From assembly GCA_002336895.1 (NCBI GenBank), contig DDFC01000039.1, positions 87,869-151,868 on the forward strand: 64,000 nucleotides of DNA, written 5' to 3'. Both the position numbers and the translations under genes were made by a program. The stretch is from Verrucomicrobiaceae bacterium UBA1938 (lineage in GTDB: Bacteria; Verrucomicrobiota; Verrucomicrobiia; Verrucomicrobiales; Verrucomicrobiaceae). Below are positions 8,870-17,768 of the stretch, one piece after another. Numbering within the stretch: the first letter of the stretch is position 1; each line of letters begins with the position of its first letter. The notes below the pieces were generated by a model. The model saw only the letters and a list, made by a program, of their open reading frames with translations. It made no database searches and had not been told where the DNA came from.

Positions 8870-11164
8870 ATGACACCCCAGACTGAAACCACCCTGCGCT
8901 TCACCGGCGGCTATGCGCCGCTCCCGGTGATCGTGCTCGCGTTTGGTCTGGCCGGGCTCATGTGGTTCCTCTACCGCCGGGAGCTGAAGTATGTGGGCAG
9001 CCGTGCTGCGCAGGTGCCTGCGATGCTGCGTTCGCTTGCGGTCTTCATCCTGGTGCTGGCTCTGGCGGGCCCCATGCTGCGCCACGTCACCACGCTGCGT
9101 CAGCTGGGCCGTGTCATCATCGCCGTGGACAGCTCCGCTAGCATGCAGCTCACGGATGAAGCCCCCGGCGCTGCCGCCGGCACCTCCAGGCCACGCTTCC
9201 AGCGCGCGGAGGATCTCCTGCTCAAAGGCACCAATCCGCTTTTGAAAAAGCTGGCCGAGACGCAGGATGTGGAGCTGGTGGCACTTCGTGGTATGAACAC
9301 CCAGCGCCTGTGGTGGTACCGCCAGGCGGGCAAGGACACCTCGGGCGACATGCCCGCTGCATTTGAGCTGCCTGCCAACTCGCCCATCACCAATCTGGAT
9401 CAAACCCTGCGTGCCGCACTCGGCCCCGCCACGGCAGGCACCGCGCTCGTGGTGCTCACGGATGGCCAGCACAACTCCGCCGGATCGCCGGAGGAATTTA
9501 GCAGCACCCTCAAAGCCAGCGGCACGCCCATCTTCACCATCGGCTTTGGCACCGAGATTCCACCTGCGGACCTCTCCCTGCTCACCGTCTCGGCACCTGA
9601 GTCCGTCTTTTCCAAAGAGAACTTCCAGGGCCACCTGACCGTGAATGACAGCATGCCTTCCGGAGTGCCCGCCAGCGTGCGCATTGAAAGCCAGGGCAAG
9701 GTGCTGTGGAAAAAGGAATTCACCACCACCGGCAAGGGGGAGAAGGGCTTTGATTTCATCTTTCCCGTGGCCGAGCTGCCGCCACCCGCGCCAGGCCAGC
9801 GGGACAAAACCCTGCGCAGCGTGAACATCCTGGTGGCCGCCAGCGGCGACCGCGCCGCCCTGGAAAAGACCCGTTCCAACAACGCCCGCGAGCTCTCCAT
9901 CCATCTGCTGGAAAAGAAGCGCAAGGTGCTCATCATCGACGGCCGCCCGCGCTGGGAATTCCGCTACATCCACAACCACTTTGACCGCGACGAACGCTGG
10001 CAGGCCACGCTCCTCTTTGATGACCTGAGCGACAACCCCGCCAACGGCAACCTGCAGAAGGAGTTCCCCAAAACCAAGGACGACCTGCTCAGCTACGATC
10101 TCCTCATTCTGGGAGATGTCTCCCTCAGCCGCTTCAAGCCCGAGCATCTCGACTGGATGGTGGAGTTTGTGGAAAAGCGCGGCGGTGGCCTGATCATGAT
10201 CGACGGCCAGCGCGGCAGGCTGCACGAATGGACCAGCGGAAAGACCGCTCCGCTCATTCCCGTGCGCTTTGGTGCTGCGGCCAAAAAGCAGACGCCCACC
10301 AGCATCGAGCTGACCACCGACGGACAACGCTTTGACGCCCTGCGCCTCAGCGACAGCCCCAGCGCCAACGCCACGCTCTGGCCCACGCTGAGCAAGGTGA
10401 ACTGGCACTCCAATGTGGAGCCCCTGCCTGCCGCCATCACACTGGCCAAGGCTCAGCAGCCTGCCATCGTCTTCCGTCAGGTGGGTGCAGGTGCGGTGCT
10501 TTATCTCGGCACGGATGAGCTCTGGCGCTGGCGCTTCCAGGTGGCGGATCTCTACCACCAGCGCCTGTGGATGCAGCTCGGTGCGTGGATCGCCGCGCCG
10601 CCCTTCCAGATTGAACAGAAGAAGCTCTCCGTGGGCACCGACCGCCTGCGCTACTCCCCAGGCGAAACCTCTGAGATCCGCGTGCGTGTGCGCAATGACA
10701 AAGGAGAGACCATCACTGATGCCCAGCCCCGCGCCTACCTGCTGCACGATGGTGCAGAAGTGGCCACGCTGCAGCTGGAGGCCGATCCCACTCACGTGGG
10801 CATCTACCGCGCCGTCACCCCGCCGCTGCGCGCAGGCACCTATGAGATCGCCGTGGCGGAAAGCCCCAGCGCGCCGCGCAGCGAAGCACGCCTCTCCCTG
10901 CACGTCTCCGACACCGGCAATCCCGAATGGGCCACGCTGACCATGAACCGCCCTCTGCTGGAAACCATGGCCTCCAACAGCGGCGGCCGCTTTCTGCGAG
11001 AGGAGCAGGCCGCCACCGATCTCCCTGGCCTGCTGCAGAGCATCGACCGCAAGCAGGTCATCACCAAGGAGACCAACCTTTGGAGCAGCTGGTGGTGGTT
11101 TGCCGCAGCGATCCTGCTGCTCACCGCCGAGTGGCTCATGCGCAAACGCCTCAAACTCGTCTGA
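8870..11164 (+). CDS. VWA-domain membrane protein with glutamine-amidotransferase-like segment
   Basis: A 764-residue protein. Two N-terminal membrane helices (about residues 18-36 and 49-68) precede a VWA domain with the metal site in VDSSASM. Next come a region beginning KVLIIDGRPRWEFRYIHNHF, typical of the amidotransferase-like fold found in this family, and a C-terminal membrane helix (WWWFAAAILLLTAEWLM). The reading frame is open further upstream, but ATG 8870 follows the toxin stop by 13 nt and starts at the expected N-terminus. It is a paralogue in architecture of the protein at 6045-8201. Confidence 0.88.
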   Translation: MTPQTETTLRFTGGYAPLPVIVLAFGLAGLMWFLYRRELKYVGSRAAQVPAMLRSLAVFILVLALAGPMLRHVTTLRQLGRVIIAVDSSASMQLTDEAPGAAAGTSRPRFQRAEDLLLKGTNPLLKKLAETQDVELVALRGMNTQRLWWYRQAGKDTSGDMPAAFELPANSPITNLDQTLRAALGPATAGTALVVLTDGQHNSAGSPEEFSSTLKASGTPIFTIGFGTEIPPADLSLLTVSAPESVFSKENFQGHLTVNDSMPSGVPASVRIESQGKVLWKKEFTTTGKGEKGFDFIFPVAELPPPAPGQRDKTLRSVNILVAASGDRAALEKTRSNNARELSIHLLEKKRKVLIIDGRPRWEFRYIHNHFDRDERWQATLLFDDLSDNPANGNLQKEFPKTKDDLLSYDLLILGDVSLSRFKPEHLDWMVEFVEKRGGGLIMIDGQRGRLHEWTSGKTAPLIPVRFGAAAKKQTPTSIELTTDGQRFDALRLSDSPSANATLWPTLSKVNWHSNVEPLPAAITLAKAQQPAIVFRQVGAGAVLYLGTDELWRWRFQVADLYHQRLWMQLGAWIAAPPFQIEQKKLSVGTDRLRYSPGETSEIRVRVRNDKGETITDAQPRAYLLHDGAEVATLQLEADPTHVGIYRAVTPPLRAGTYEIAVAESPSAPRSEARLSLHVSDTGNPEWATLTMNRPLLETMASNSGGRFLREEQAATDLPGLLQSIDRKQVITKETNLWSSWWWFAAAILLLTAEWLMRKRLKLV

Positions 11165-11166
11165 TC

Positions 11167-11448
11167 ATGGCAGCCCCCAATGACCGCGCCCAACTGGCCG
11201 TACGCGTAACACCCAACGCAAAGAAGTCCGCCTTTGCCGGATGGACTGCCGATGAAAAAGGCCGCCCCGTGATTCTCATCAAACTGGCCGCCCCGCCCGT
11301 GGATGGAAAGGCGAACACCGAGCTCATCAGCTTCCTGGCAGATGAACTCGACTGCCCCAAAGGCCAGATCACCCTCCTGCGCGGCACCTCCAGCAGGCAG
11401 AAGACCGTGGAGCTGCCAGCGGCCGTCATGGAGCGGCTGCCGAAGTAG
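11167..11448 (+). CDS. DUF167 / YggU family protein
   Basis: A 93-residue DUF167 protein. The family core is visible: LAVRVTPNAKKSAFAGW, LKLAAPPVDGKANTELISFLAD with the invariant PPVDGKAN, and LLRGTSSRQKTVEL. The function is unknown across bacteria. It starts 2 nt after the VWA gene stop and therefore closes that operon. Its 3' end overlaps the convergent gene below by 23 nt. Confidence 0.93.
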   Translation: MAAPNDRAQLAVRVTPNAKKSAFAGWTADEKGRPVILIKLAAPPVDGKANTELISFLADELDCPKGQITLLRGTSSRQKTVELPAAVMERLPK

Positions 11449-11776
11449 CCTGGTGGCTGCTCATCGACAGCACGCCTGCTGCCGCCGTTTTTGGCAATAG
11501 CTTTTTCATGACCGGGAGGCTCACCAGAAAGAGCCCGCCTGCACACACAGTCATGATGATCCTGGCCTCCCAAGAGAACTTGATCAGGCACACCACAAAG
11601 AGGAGGGACAGAGGCAAAACCAAGCCATAAAGCAGTCCTGAGGAGAGCGGCAGCACTCCCAACACATGATGCCCGAGGAAGATGGGGGCCAGCACCATGG
11701 CAGGTGTCACCACGACGGCGGCAAGGATGAGAACCCAGTTCCTGTTGTTCGCGCGGAGTGTGGTCCGGGAGTTCAT
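11426..11776 (-). CDS. Small hypothetical membrane protein
   Basis: A 116-residue protein with three probable membrane segments (about residues 14-34, 43-62 and 70-88) and a Ser/Ala-rich tail. No family recognised. It is convergent with the YggU-like gene and overlaps its 3' end by 23 nt, which slightly lowers confidence, but the hydrophobic pattern is coherent. Confidence 0.65.
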   Translation of the reverse strand: MNSRTTLRANNRNWVLILAAVVVTPAMVLAPIFLGHHVLGVLPLSSGLLYGLVLPLSLLFVVCLIKFSWEARIIMTVCAGGLFLVSLPVMKKLLPKTAAAGVLSMSSHQATSAAAP

Positions 11777-11908
11777 ATCTGCTGGATCATGCTACCCGAT
11801 GCGCCAGAAGGTGAGAAGCTTTTTCATTGGGAGGCGAGCTGCACTTTTTGCCGTGCCGACGGGGTTAAAACTAGCCCCCTGGCCAAAACGCTGCAAAGCA
11901 TGCGCTGC

Positions 11909-12250
11909 ATGACTGAAATCAGAACTTACGACGGCAGCTTTAGCTTCAGAATTCTCGCCCGGGACAAGGCCGACCACCTCGACGAGGTGTTTGCGGAAGC
12001 CGGCCTCGAGGTGGATCTGGCCCTGCAGTCCCTGGATTTCTCCTGGATGGGCCAGGAGCGCAATCATGCCATCCTGAAGGTCTTCATGGAAGTGGCCAGA
12101 ACACTGGTGGACGCCGAAGGCGAGCTGCGCTGCGAGATCGATGACGACCAGGAAGATCCGCATTTCGAATTCTTCACCATCAGCCAAGGCCAGCTCCTCC
12201 TCCAGCGCGGCACCCTGGTGCGCGAGGCGGAGAGAATTCCGCAGGTCTGA
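11909..12250 (+). CDS. Hypothetical acidic small protein
   Basis: A 113-residue acidic soluble protein starting MTEIRTYDGSFSF. It has a run of Asp/Glu (EIDDDQEDPHFEFF) and no known motif that I can name. I chose ATG 11909; ATG 11900 is three codons upstream in frame. The longer open frame back to 11666 overlaps the divergent membrane gene and looks non-coding. It ends exactly where the convergent gene below ends. Confidence 0.65.
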   Translation: MTEIRTYDGSFSFRILARDKADHLDEVFAEAGLEVDLALQSLDFSWMGQERNHAILKVFMEVARTLVDAEGELRCEIDDDQEDPHFEFFTISQGQLLLQRGTLVREAERIPQV

Positions 12251-12844
12251 TCACCCCCGCTGCTTCTCCAGCAGATTCATCATCAGAAACGAAAGCAGCA
12301 AAGCCAGCTGCTCTCCCTCATTGGCCGGGCCCTCCTGCGTAAGTGCAAAGCGGCCTTCAAAAAGCGCAGGCTGCTTGGTCAGCTTGAGCACGGGCGGCCC
12401 GCCCTCGCCACGCATGGCGATGTAGCTCGGGTGCAGCATGTAGCCGGTGAACATGCCGAGGATGGGTATCTCCCCCACCAGACCGTCGAGCAGCTTCACA
12501 AAGGGATTCGCCTCTTGAATCACAAACGTGGGAGTCTCGGCTCCAGGCGCATAGACATCGTAGTGTGCACGCCACAGCGACCTCATCCCCTGCCTGCCCA
12601 CCGCGCCGAGTTCCCGGCCATCCGGGGCCCTGAAAGTGTAACGCGCCGACCAGTCGATGATGCGGTCAGCCTCGATCGTGGCCAGCAGCGTCTGCATGGT
12701 GTCATCGGTATAGACCTCCACGTGCTCTCTCAGACGGAAGAGCTTCTGCTTCACGTAGCAGAGCATCTGACCACCCGCCTCCGTCACAGTGATCTGCGGA
12801 GAGAAAGTGAGAATGTGGAAGCGGAAGGAAATAGGGTAGTTCAT
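12251..12844 (-). CDS. LURP-one-related / scramblase-like protein
   Basis: A 197-residue protein with the pattern of the LURP1/scramblase (Tubby-like) superfamily: an N-terminal strand set (YVKQKLFRLREHVEVYTD), then a helix-rich membrane-proximal end. The start is ATG 12844; the frame extends 9 codons further without need. Its partner is unknown. The gene is convergent with the small acidic gene, with no gap. Confidence 0.6.
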   Translation of the reverse strand: MNYPISFRFHILTFSPQITVTEAGGQMLCYVKQKLFRLREHVEVYTDDTMQTLLATIEADRIIDWSARYTFRAPDGRELGAVGRQGMRSLWRAHYDVYAPGAETPTFVIQEANPFVKLLDGLVGEIPILGMFTGYMLHPSYIAMRGEGGPPVLKLTKQPALFEGRFALTQEGPANEGEQLALLLSFLMMNLLEKQRG

Positions 12845-12906
12845 GTCGCAACGAGAGTCGCCCGACCGCATGAGGTTGCAATGACAGAACAGCCGCAGAT
12901 TTGCAA

Positions 12907-14121
12907 TCAGCCCACCACTTTCGGCAAGCTATCCAGCAGCGCCGCCGCACACGCCTCAGCAAACTCCGGCGCATTGACCTCGCAGTCCAGCGCCACGAGC
13001 GGGATGCCGGGCCGCAGGTTCTGGCGGATGGCATCGAACAGGGACGCGTCCGCCTCGGCATCGTGGAAAGGTTTGCCTGCCGCACTGATGATGCTGATGG
13101 CTTTCAGAGGCAGCAGCACCGTCACAGGTCCTGTGTAGGCATTGGCTTTCTCCGCCAAAATGCGCCCCAGCTCCGCGCATTCAGCCGCATTGGTGCGCAT
13201 CAGCGTGACCTGCGGGTTGTGAATGTAGAAGGTGCGACCCTCAAACTTCGCGGGCACGCTGGCGCGCTCGCCGAAGTTCACCATGTCCAGGCAGCCCGGG
13301 GTGATGATGGCCGGGATGCCCGCCTTTGCAGCCGCGTCCAGACGAGTCGGCCCCGCGCCGAGAATGCCCCCCACCAGTTCATCAGCCCACTCAGTGGTGG
13401 TGATGTCCAGCACTCCGGCAAACATGCCGCTCTCGATGAGCGATTCCATGATCTTCCCACCCGTGCCGGTGGCGTGGAAGACGAGCACTTCGTAGCCCGC
13501 GTCTTCGAGAATCTTCTTGGCCTTGTTCACACACTCGGTCGTGTTGCCAAACATGGAGGCGGCGATCAGCGGCTTGTCCTCGCCTGTGGGCACGGCGGTT
13601 TCCACCATGCCGCAGATGGCTCCGGCTGCACGGGCCAGCAGCACGCGGGAGATGCGATTGATGCCGCTGACATCCACGATGCTGGGAAACATCACAATAT
13701 CCTTGGTTCCAACATACGGCGCCACATTGCCTGCCGCCAGCGTGGACACCATCACCTTTGGAAAGCCCACCGGCAGCGCCCGCATGGCCGCCGTGCCGAT
13801 GGCTGTGCCACCACCACCGCCGAGGGAGATGACACCCTGCACCTTGCCACTGGAAACCAGCGCCGACAAAAACGCCGCCGCCGCACCGGCCATCGCCGTC
13901 ACCGCCTCGCCACGGTCCTTGCGCTCCATGATGCCAGCCAGATCCACTCCACCCGCAGCAGCCACCTGCTCCCGCGTCACATCCGGCCGCACCTGCGGCG
14001 CATCGCCGCTGCCGGTGTCGATCAGGAGCGTCTGGTGCCCGCGTGCACGGATGATCTCCGCCACATAGGCGTGTTCATGACCTTTGGTGTCGAGGGTGCC
14101 GAGGACTGCGATGGTTGCCAT
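12907..14121 (-). CDS. Tm-1-like ATP-binding domain protein (UPF0261)
   Basis: A 404-residue protein of the UPF0261 family, related to the tomato Tm-1 resistance protein N-terminal domain. Signatures are VLGTLDTKGHEHAYVAE at the N-terminus, SLGGGGGTAIGTAAMRALPVGFPKVMVSTLA (read as SLGGGGGTAIGTAAM, then GFPKVMVSTLA) and GCLDMVNFG. Bacterial members are often near carbon catabolic genes, with no proven reaction. It is monocistronic as far as I can see: a 62-nt gap separates it from the downstream gene and a ~130-nt upstream region is divergent. Confidence 0.9.
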   Translation of the reverse strand: MATIAVLGTLDTKGHEHAYVAEIIRARGHQTLLIDTGSGDAPQVRPDVTREQVAAAGGVDLAGIMERKDRGEAVTAMAGAAAAFLSALVSSGKVQGVISLGGGGGTAIGTAAMRALPVGFPKVMVSTLAAGNVAPYVGTKDIVMFPSIVDVSGINRISRVLLARAAGAICGMVETAVPTGEDKPLIAASMFGNTTECVNKAKKILEDAGYEVLVFHATGTGGKIMESLIESGMFAGVLDITTTEWADELVGGILGAGPTRLDAAAKAGIPAIITPGCLDMVNFGERASVPAKFEGRTFYIHNPQVTLMRTNAAECAELGRILAEKANAYTGPVTVLLPLKAISIISAAGKPFHDAEADASLFDAIRQNLRPGIPLVALDCEVNAPEFAEACAAALLDSLPKVVG

Positions 14122-14254
14122 GAGGGAAGGATAAAAGCGGTGCGCGAAAGAACAGCAACCATTTCACACCTGCTCCTATCTGGAGTGCACCCGGCTTTAC
14201 CCTCATTTTAAAATCGCCCGTGCCATTGCGTGCGTGTATGTCATAATAAGCCAC

Positions 14255-14470
14255 ATGCCAGCAGCTTCTACAGTCTCAGCGCTTCCATTGTCCGTGCAAG
14301 ATCGGCTTCGTCTCGCCAAAACGGCGCTCGAAACCTATCGCACGAGCTGCTTTTGGTCCCTGGCTCCCAATTTTGTGGTCGATGAATCCACCCTGCCAAT
14401 CATCATCGCAGGACTGCGTAAACACGGGGACCGCATCGCATTTCAGGTCGCCGCTCAGTTATGCCGTTAA
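14255..14470 (+). CDS. Small hypothetical protein, probable partner of the AbiEii-like gene
   Basis: A 71-residue protein of unknown family, starting at ATG 14255 (an in-frame GTG is at 14234). It overlaps the following nucleotidyltransferase gene by 10 nt, so the two are likely co-translated. In AbiE systems the first gene is normally a longer AbiEi antitoxin; this small ORF is not that, but it sits in the same position. Confidence 0.5.
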   Translation: MPAASTVSALPLSVQDRLRLAKTALETYRTSCFWSLAPNFVVDESTLPIIIAGLRKHGDRIAFQVAAQLCR

Positions 14471-15258
14471 CTGCCTTCCAACACGAGGTCTTCGCCACTC
14501 TCAGGCGCAGTCGCAGCCCCAACAGTTTCGTCTTTGGTGCCACCGTGCTGAATGCTGCGGCGCAAACTCCGCGCTATTCAAGAGACATCGACATCTGCCA
14601 CGACTTGGAAACAGCCGTGGCCGAGTCTGCAGCAGCGGATGAAGCGGCGCTGATTGCTGCGGGTTACACGGTCTCCTGGCAGCTGCGCCAGCCCATGTTT
14701 CAGCGTGCCATCGTCACCCGGCATGATGGCAGCGTGAAGCTGGAATGGGTCTATGATTCCGCCTTCCGCTTCTATCCAGTAGAACCGGATGATGAACTCG
14801 GATGGCGGCTGCACTTTGCGGACGCAGCCACCAATAAACTGCTCGCACTTTCTGGGCGTGCTGAACCCCGTGATTTTGTAGATGCCATCCATCTGCACGA
14901 AAACTACCTCTCTCTGGGCACGCTGGCTTGGGCGGCCGCAGGCAAGGATGAGGGGCTCAATCCACGGCTCATTCTAGATCTCGCAGACCGCTTTGCCCGT
15001 TACCGGCAGTCGGACATCGACAGCCTGCATCTCGCCACCCCGTTCAGTCTTCTAGACCTCAAGGCCCGGTGGTCGGCGGCCATTGAAGAGGGACGACAGC
15101 TTGTGGAAAAGCTGCCCGCAGTCGAAATCGGCTGTCTCTACCTGGACCCAAAAACGAAAACGCCTGTCTCACCCATTCCTGATTCCCCCTCTTTGGACCA
15201 GCTTGTCCGCCATTACGGTTCCGTGGGTGGTTCCTGGCCGCAGGTGGTCAATCGGTAG
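14461..15258 (+). CDS. AbiEii/AbiGii-type nucleotidyltransferase-like protein
   Basis: A 265-residue protein with the nucleotidyltransferase fold: VFGATVLNAAAQTPRYSRDIDIC contains the small-residue loop (GATVLNAA) and the RYSRDIDIC motif with the two Asp that bind metal. A third acidic strand (VKLEWVYDS) follows and then a helical region (LHFADAATNKLLALSGRAEPRDFVDAI, typical of the family). AbiEii proteins are NTP-dependent toxins in type IV toxin-antitoxin/phage-abortive systems. A role in housekeeping substrate modification cannot be excluded. Confidence 0.8.
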   Translation: MPLTAFQHEVFATLRRSRSPNSFVFGATVLNAAAQTPRYSRDIDICHDLETAVAESAAADEAALIAAGYTVSWQLRQPMFQRAIVTRHDGSVKLEWVYDSAFRFYPVEPDDELGWRLHFADAATNKLLALSGRAEPRDFVDAIHLHENYLSLGTLAWAAAGKDEGLNPRLILDLADRFARYRQSDIDSLHLATPFSLLDLKARWSAAIEEGRQLVEKLPAVEIGCLYLDPKTKTPVSPIPDSPSLDQLVRHYGSVGGSWPQVVNR

Positions 15259-15340
15259 TTTGGGCGGAATTCCACGGCATTTTCCCCCGCCTCCGGCATT
15301 GAACCCGGCCGATTCCTCGCCAAGTCAGGGGGTCCCACCC

Positions 15341-17728
15341 ATGTCCAAAGCCGTTTTCCGCTCCATCCCCCTCCGCGATCTCACCGCCGACCAGCTTCTT
15401 GACCTCTCCAAGCGCATGAAGCTCTCGCTCTCACGCGCCGACATGCTGGCCGTGCAGAAGATCTATCAGGACGAAGGCCGCGAGCCCACGGACGTCGAGA
15501 TGGAAGTCATCGCCCAGACCTGGAGCGAGCACTGCAAGCACCGCATCTTTGGTGCGAAGATCACGCACGTGCTGGACGGCAAGGAGGAGACCGTGGACGG
15601 TCTCTTCAAGACCTACATCCGCGCCGTCACCGAGGAGATCTGCAAGAACAAGCCCGACTTCGTGCTCAGCGCCTTTGAGGACAACGCCGGCTTCGTCCGC
15701 CTGGACGACGACAAGGCCGTGTGCCTCAAGGTGGAGACTCACAATCACCCCAGCGCCATCGAACCCTACGCCGGTGCCAATACCGGCCTCGGCGGCGTGA
15801 TCCGCGACATCCTCGGCGCTGGCAAAGGTGCCAAGCCCGTCGCCTCCATCGACGTCTTCTGCTTCGGCCCGCCTGACATCGAGCAGGACCAGATCAAGGC
15901 CAAGGACGTCATCCATCCCCTCGGCGTCATGCGTGGCGTGGTGCGCGGCGTACGCGACTACGGCAACCGCATGGGCATCCCCACCGTCAATGGAGCGATC
16001 CAGTTTGACGACACCTTCATTTACAATCCCCTCGTCTTCTGCGGCACCGCCGGCATCATCCCCATCAAGGACATCGCCAAGGAGGTGAAGCCCGGCCACC
16101 TGCTCATCGCCGCGGGCGGCCGCACCGGCAAGGACGGCCTCAAAGGCGCCACCTTCTCCTCCGCCGAGCTCACCACCGACTCCCACGAAGAAGACCAGAC
16201 CGCCGTGCAGATCGGCAATCCCATCGAGGAAAAGAAGGCCGCCGACTTTGTGCTCGCCGCACGTGAGAAGGGCCTCATCCAGTTCGTCACCGACTGCGGT
16301 GCCGGTGGCTTCAGCTCCGCCGCGGGTGAAATGCTGCGCGAGACAGGCGGCGAAGTGTGGCTGGAAAACGCCCCGCTCAAGGCCCCCGACCTCGAAAGCT
16401 GGCAGGTCTTCATCAGTGAATCCCAGGAGCGTATGGTCATCGCCATCGAGGAAAAAGACCTCCCTGCCATGCAGGAGCTGGCCGACATTTATCAGACCGA
16501 GCTCTGCGTGCTCGCCAAGGCCGACGGCTCCCAGCGCCTGAAGGTGCTGCACCACGGCACCACCGTGTGTGATCTCCACGTGGCCGCCCTTCATGAAGCC
16601 CCGCGCCGCGAGATGAAGGCCAAATGGCGCACCCAGCCCGCGGTAAAGCCCGCAGTGCCTGTGCGCCCGGAATCCTGGACCGAGACCCTCAAGACCCTCC
16701 TCTCAGACTTTGCCATCGTCTCCCGCGAGCCCATCATCCGCGAGTACGACCACGAGGTGCAGGGCAACACTGTCCTCAAGCCCCTGGCCGGCGCCTCCGG
16801 CGATGCTCCGCAGGACGGCAGCGTCATCCGCGTGGATGGCAGCAACCAGCTCGTGGCCATGGCCTGCGCCCTCCTTCCTGAGTGGGGCAAAACCGACCCC
16901 AACCTCATGGGCCGCGCCGTCGTCGATGAGTGCATGCGCCAGCTCGTGGCCATGGGCTCCAATCCCGACCGCATCGCCATTCTGGACAACTTCTGCATGG
17001 GCAACCCCGACAGCGAGCGCGAGCTCGGTGCTCTCGTGGAGTGCACCAAGGGCATGGCCAAAACCGCCACCGCCTACGCCACCCCCTTCGTCTCCGGCAA
17101 GGACAGCTTCTACAACTACTTCGTCACCGATGAAGGCCCCGTCTCCATCCCCGTCACGCTGCTCGTCAGCGGCTTCGGAATCGTGGAGGATGCCAAGCAC
17201 GTTGTGGGAGCCTCCCTGCGCCGCGTCGGCAGCAGCATCGCCATCCTTGGCAAAGCCAGCGCCGGTCTGCGTGGCAGCATCGTGGCCAAGTACACCAAGG
17301 GTATCGGCATGGACGCCGCCCCCGACTTCTGCGAAGTGGAAAGCCTCGCTGCCTACCGCCGCTACTATGAGCTGGTGAAGCAGGGCGCCATCCTCAGCGC
17401 CCACGATATCGGCGAAGGCGGCCTCGCCGTCGCCCTGGCCGAGATGGCCTTCAGCGGCAAAGCCGGCCTCCGCATCGCCACCGACAAGATGCCAGCCGCC
17501 TCCGGTCTCACCACCGCCGAGCTTCTCTTTGGCGAGACCCCCGGCCGCCTCCTCGTCGAGATCGACCCCGAGCATGTCGAAGCCGCCGAAGCCGCAGGCC
17601 TCGTCATCATCGGCGACTCCACTCGCGACCCCTACCTCTACATCTCCCACAACGGCACCACCCTCATCGACTCCCCAGTCGATCAGCTCAAGCCCCTGTG
17701 GCGCGACGGGCTGGTGAAGTATTATTGA
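15341..17728 (+). CDS. purL: Phosphoribosylformylglycinamidine synthase, PurL subunit
   Basis: PurL makes FGAM from FGAR, ATP and glutamine-derived ammonia in purine synthesis. At 795 residues it is somewhat longer than the usual small-type PurL. It shows the diagnostic WSEHCKHR, VETHNHPSAIEPYAGANTGLGG (given here as VETHNHPSAIEPY then GANTGLGG), DCGAGGFSSA, a second-half SGKDSFYN and HDIGEGGLAVALAEMAF. The start is ATG 15341; upstream codons in the open frame belong to another frame of the AbiEii-like gene. The partners PurS and PurQ are not in this window. Confidence 0.97.
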   Translation: MSKAVFRSIPLRDLTADQLLDLSKRMKLSLSRADMLAVQKIYQDEGREPTDVEMEVIAQTWSEHCKHRIFGAKITHVLDGKEETVDGLFKTYIRAVTEEICKNKPDFVLSAFEDNAGFVRLDDDKAVCLKVETHNHPSAIEPYAGANTGLGGVIRDILGAGKGAKPVASIDVFCFGPPDIEQDQIKAKDVIHPLGVMRGVVRGVRDYGNRMGIPTVNGAIQFDDTFIYNPLVFCGTAGIIPIKDIAKEVKPGHLLIAAGGRTGKDGLKGATFSSAELTTDSHEEDQTAVQIGNPIEEKKAADFVLAAREKGLIQFVTDCGAGGFSSAAGEMLRETGGEVWLENAPLKAPDLESWQVFISESQERMVIAIEEKDLPAMQELADIYQTELCVLAKADGSQRLKVLHHGTTVCDLHVAALHEAPRREMKAKWRTQPAVKPAVPVRPESWTETLKTLLSDFAIVSREPIIREYDHEVQGNTVLKPLAGASGDAPQDGSVIRVDGSNQLVAMACALLPEWGKTDPNLMGRAVVDECMRQLVAMGSNPDRIAILDNFCMGNPDSERELGALVECTKGMAKTATAYATPFVSGKDSFYNYFVTDEGPVSIPVTLLVSGFGIVEDAKHVVGASLRRVGSSIAILGKASAGLRGSIVAKYTKGIGMDAAPDFCEVESLAAYRRYYELVKQGAILSAHDIGEGGLAVALAEMAFSGKAGLRIATDKMPAASGLTTAELLFGETPGRLLVEIDPEHVEAAEAAGLVIIGDSTRDPYLYISHNGTTLIDSPVDQLKPLWRDGLVKYY

Positions 17729-17768
17729 TTCGCCTTCGGAAGCTGAGTCTGCTTGAGTCGCTGGCCGA

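Noticed and set aside
8792..10903. Minus-strand open frame of 703 residues over the VWA gene
   Set aside because: It has no domain and overlaps a clear VWA membrane protein; it is a GC-driven shadow frame.
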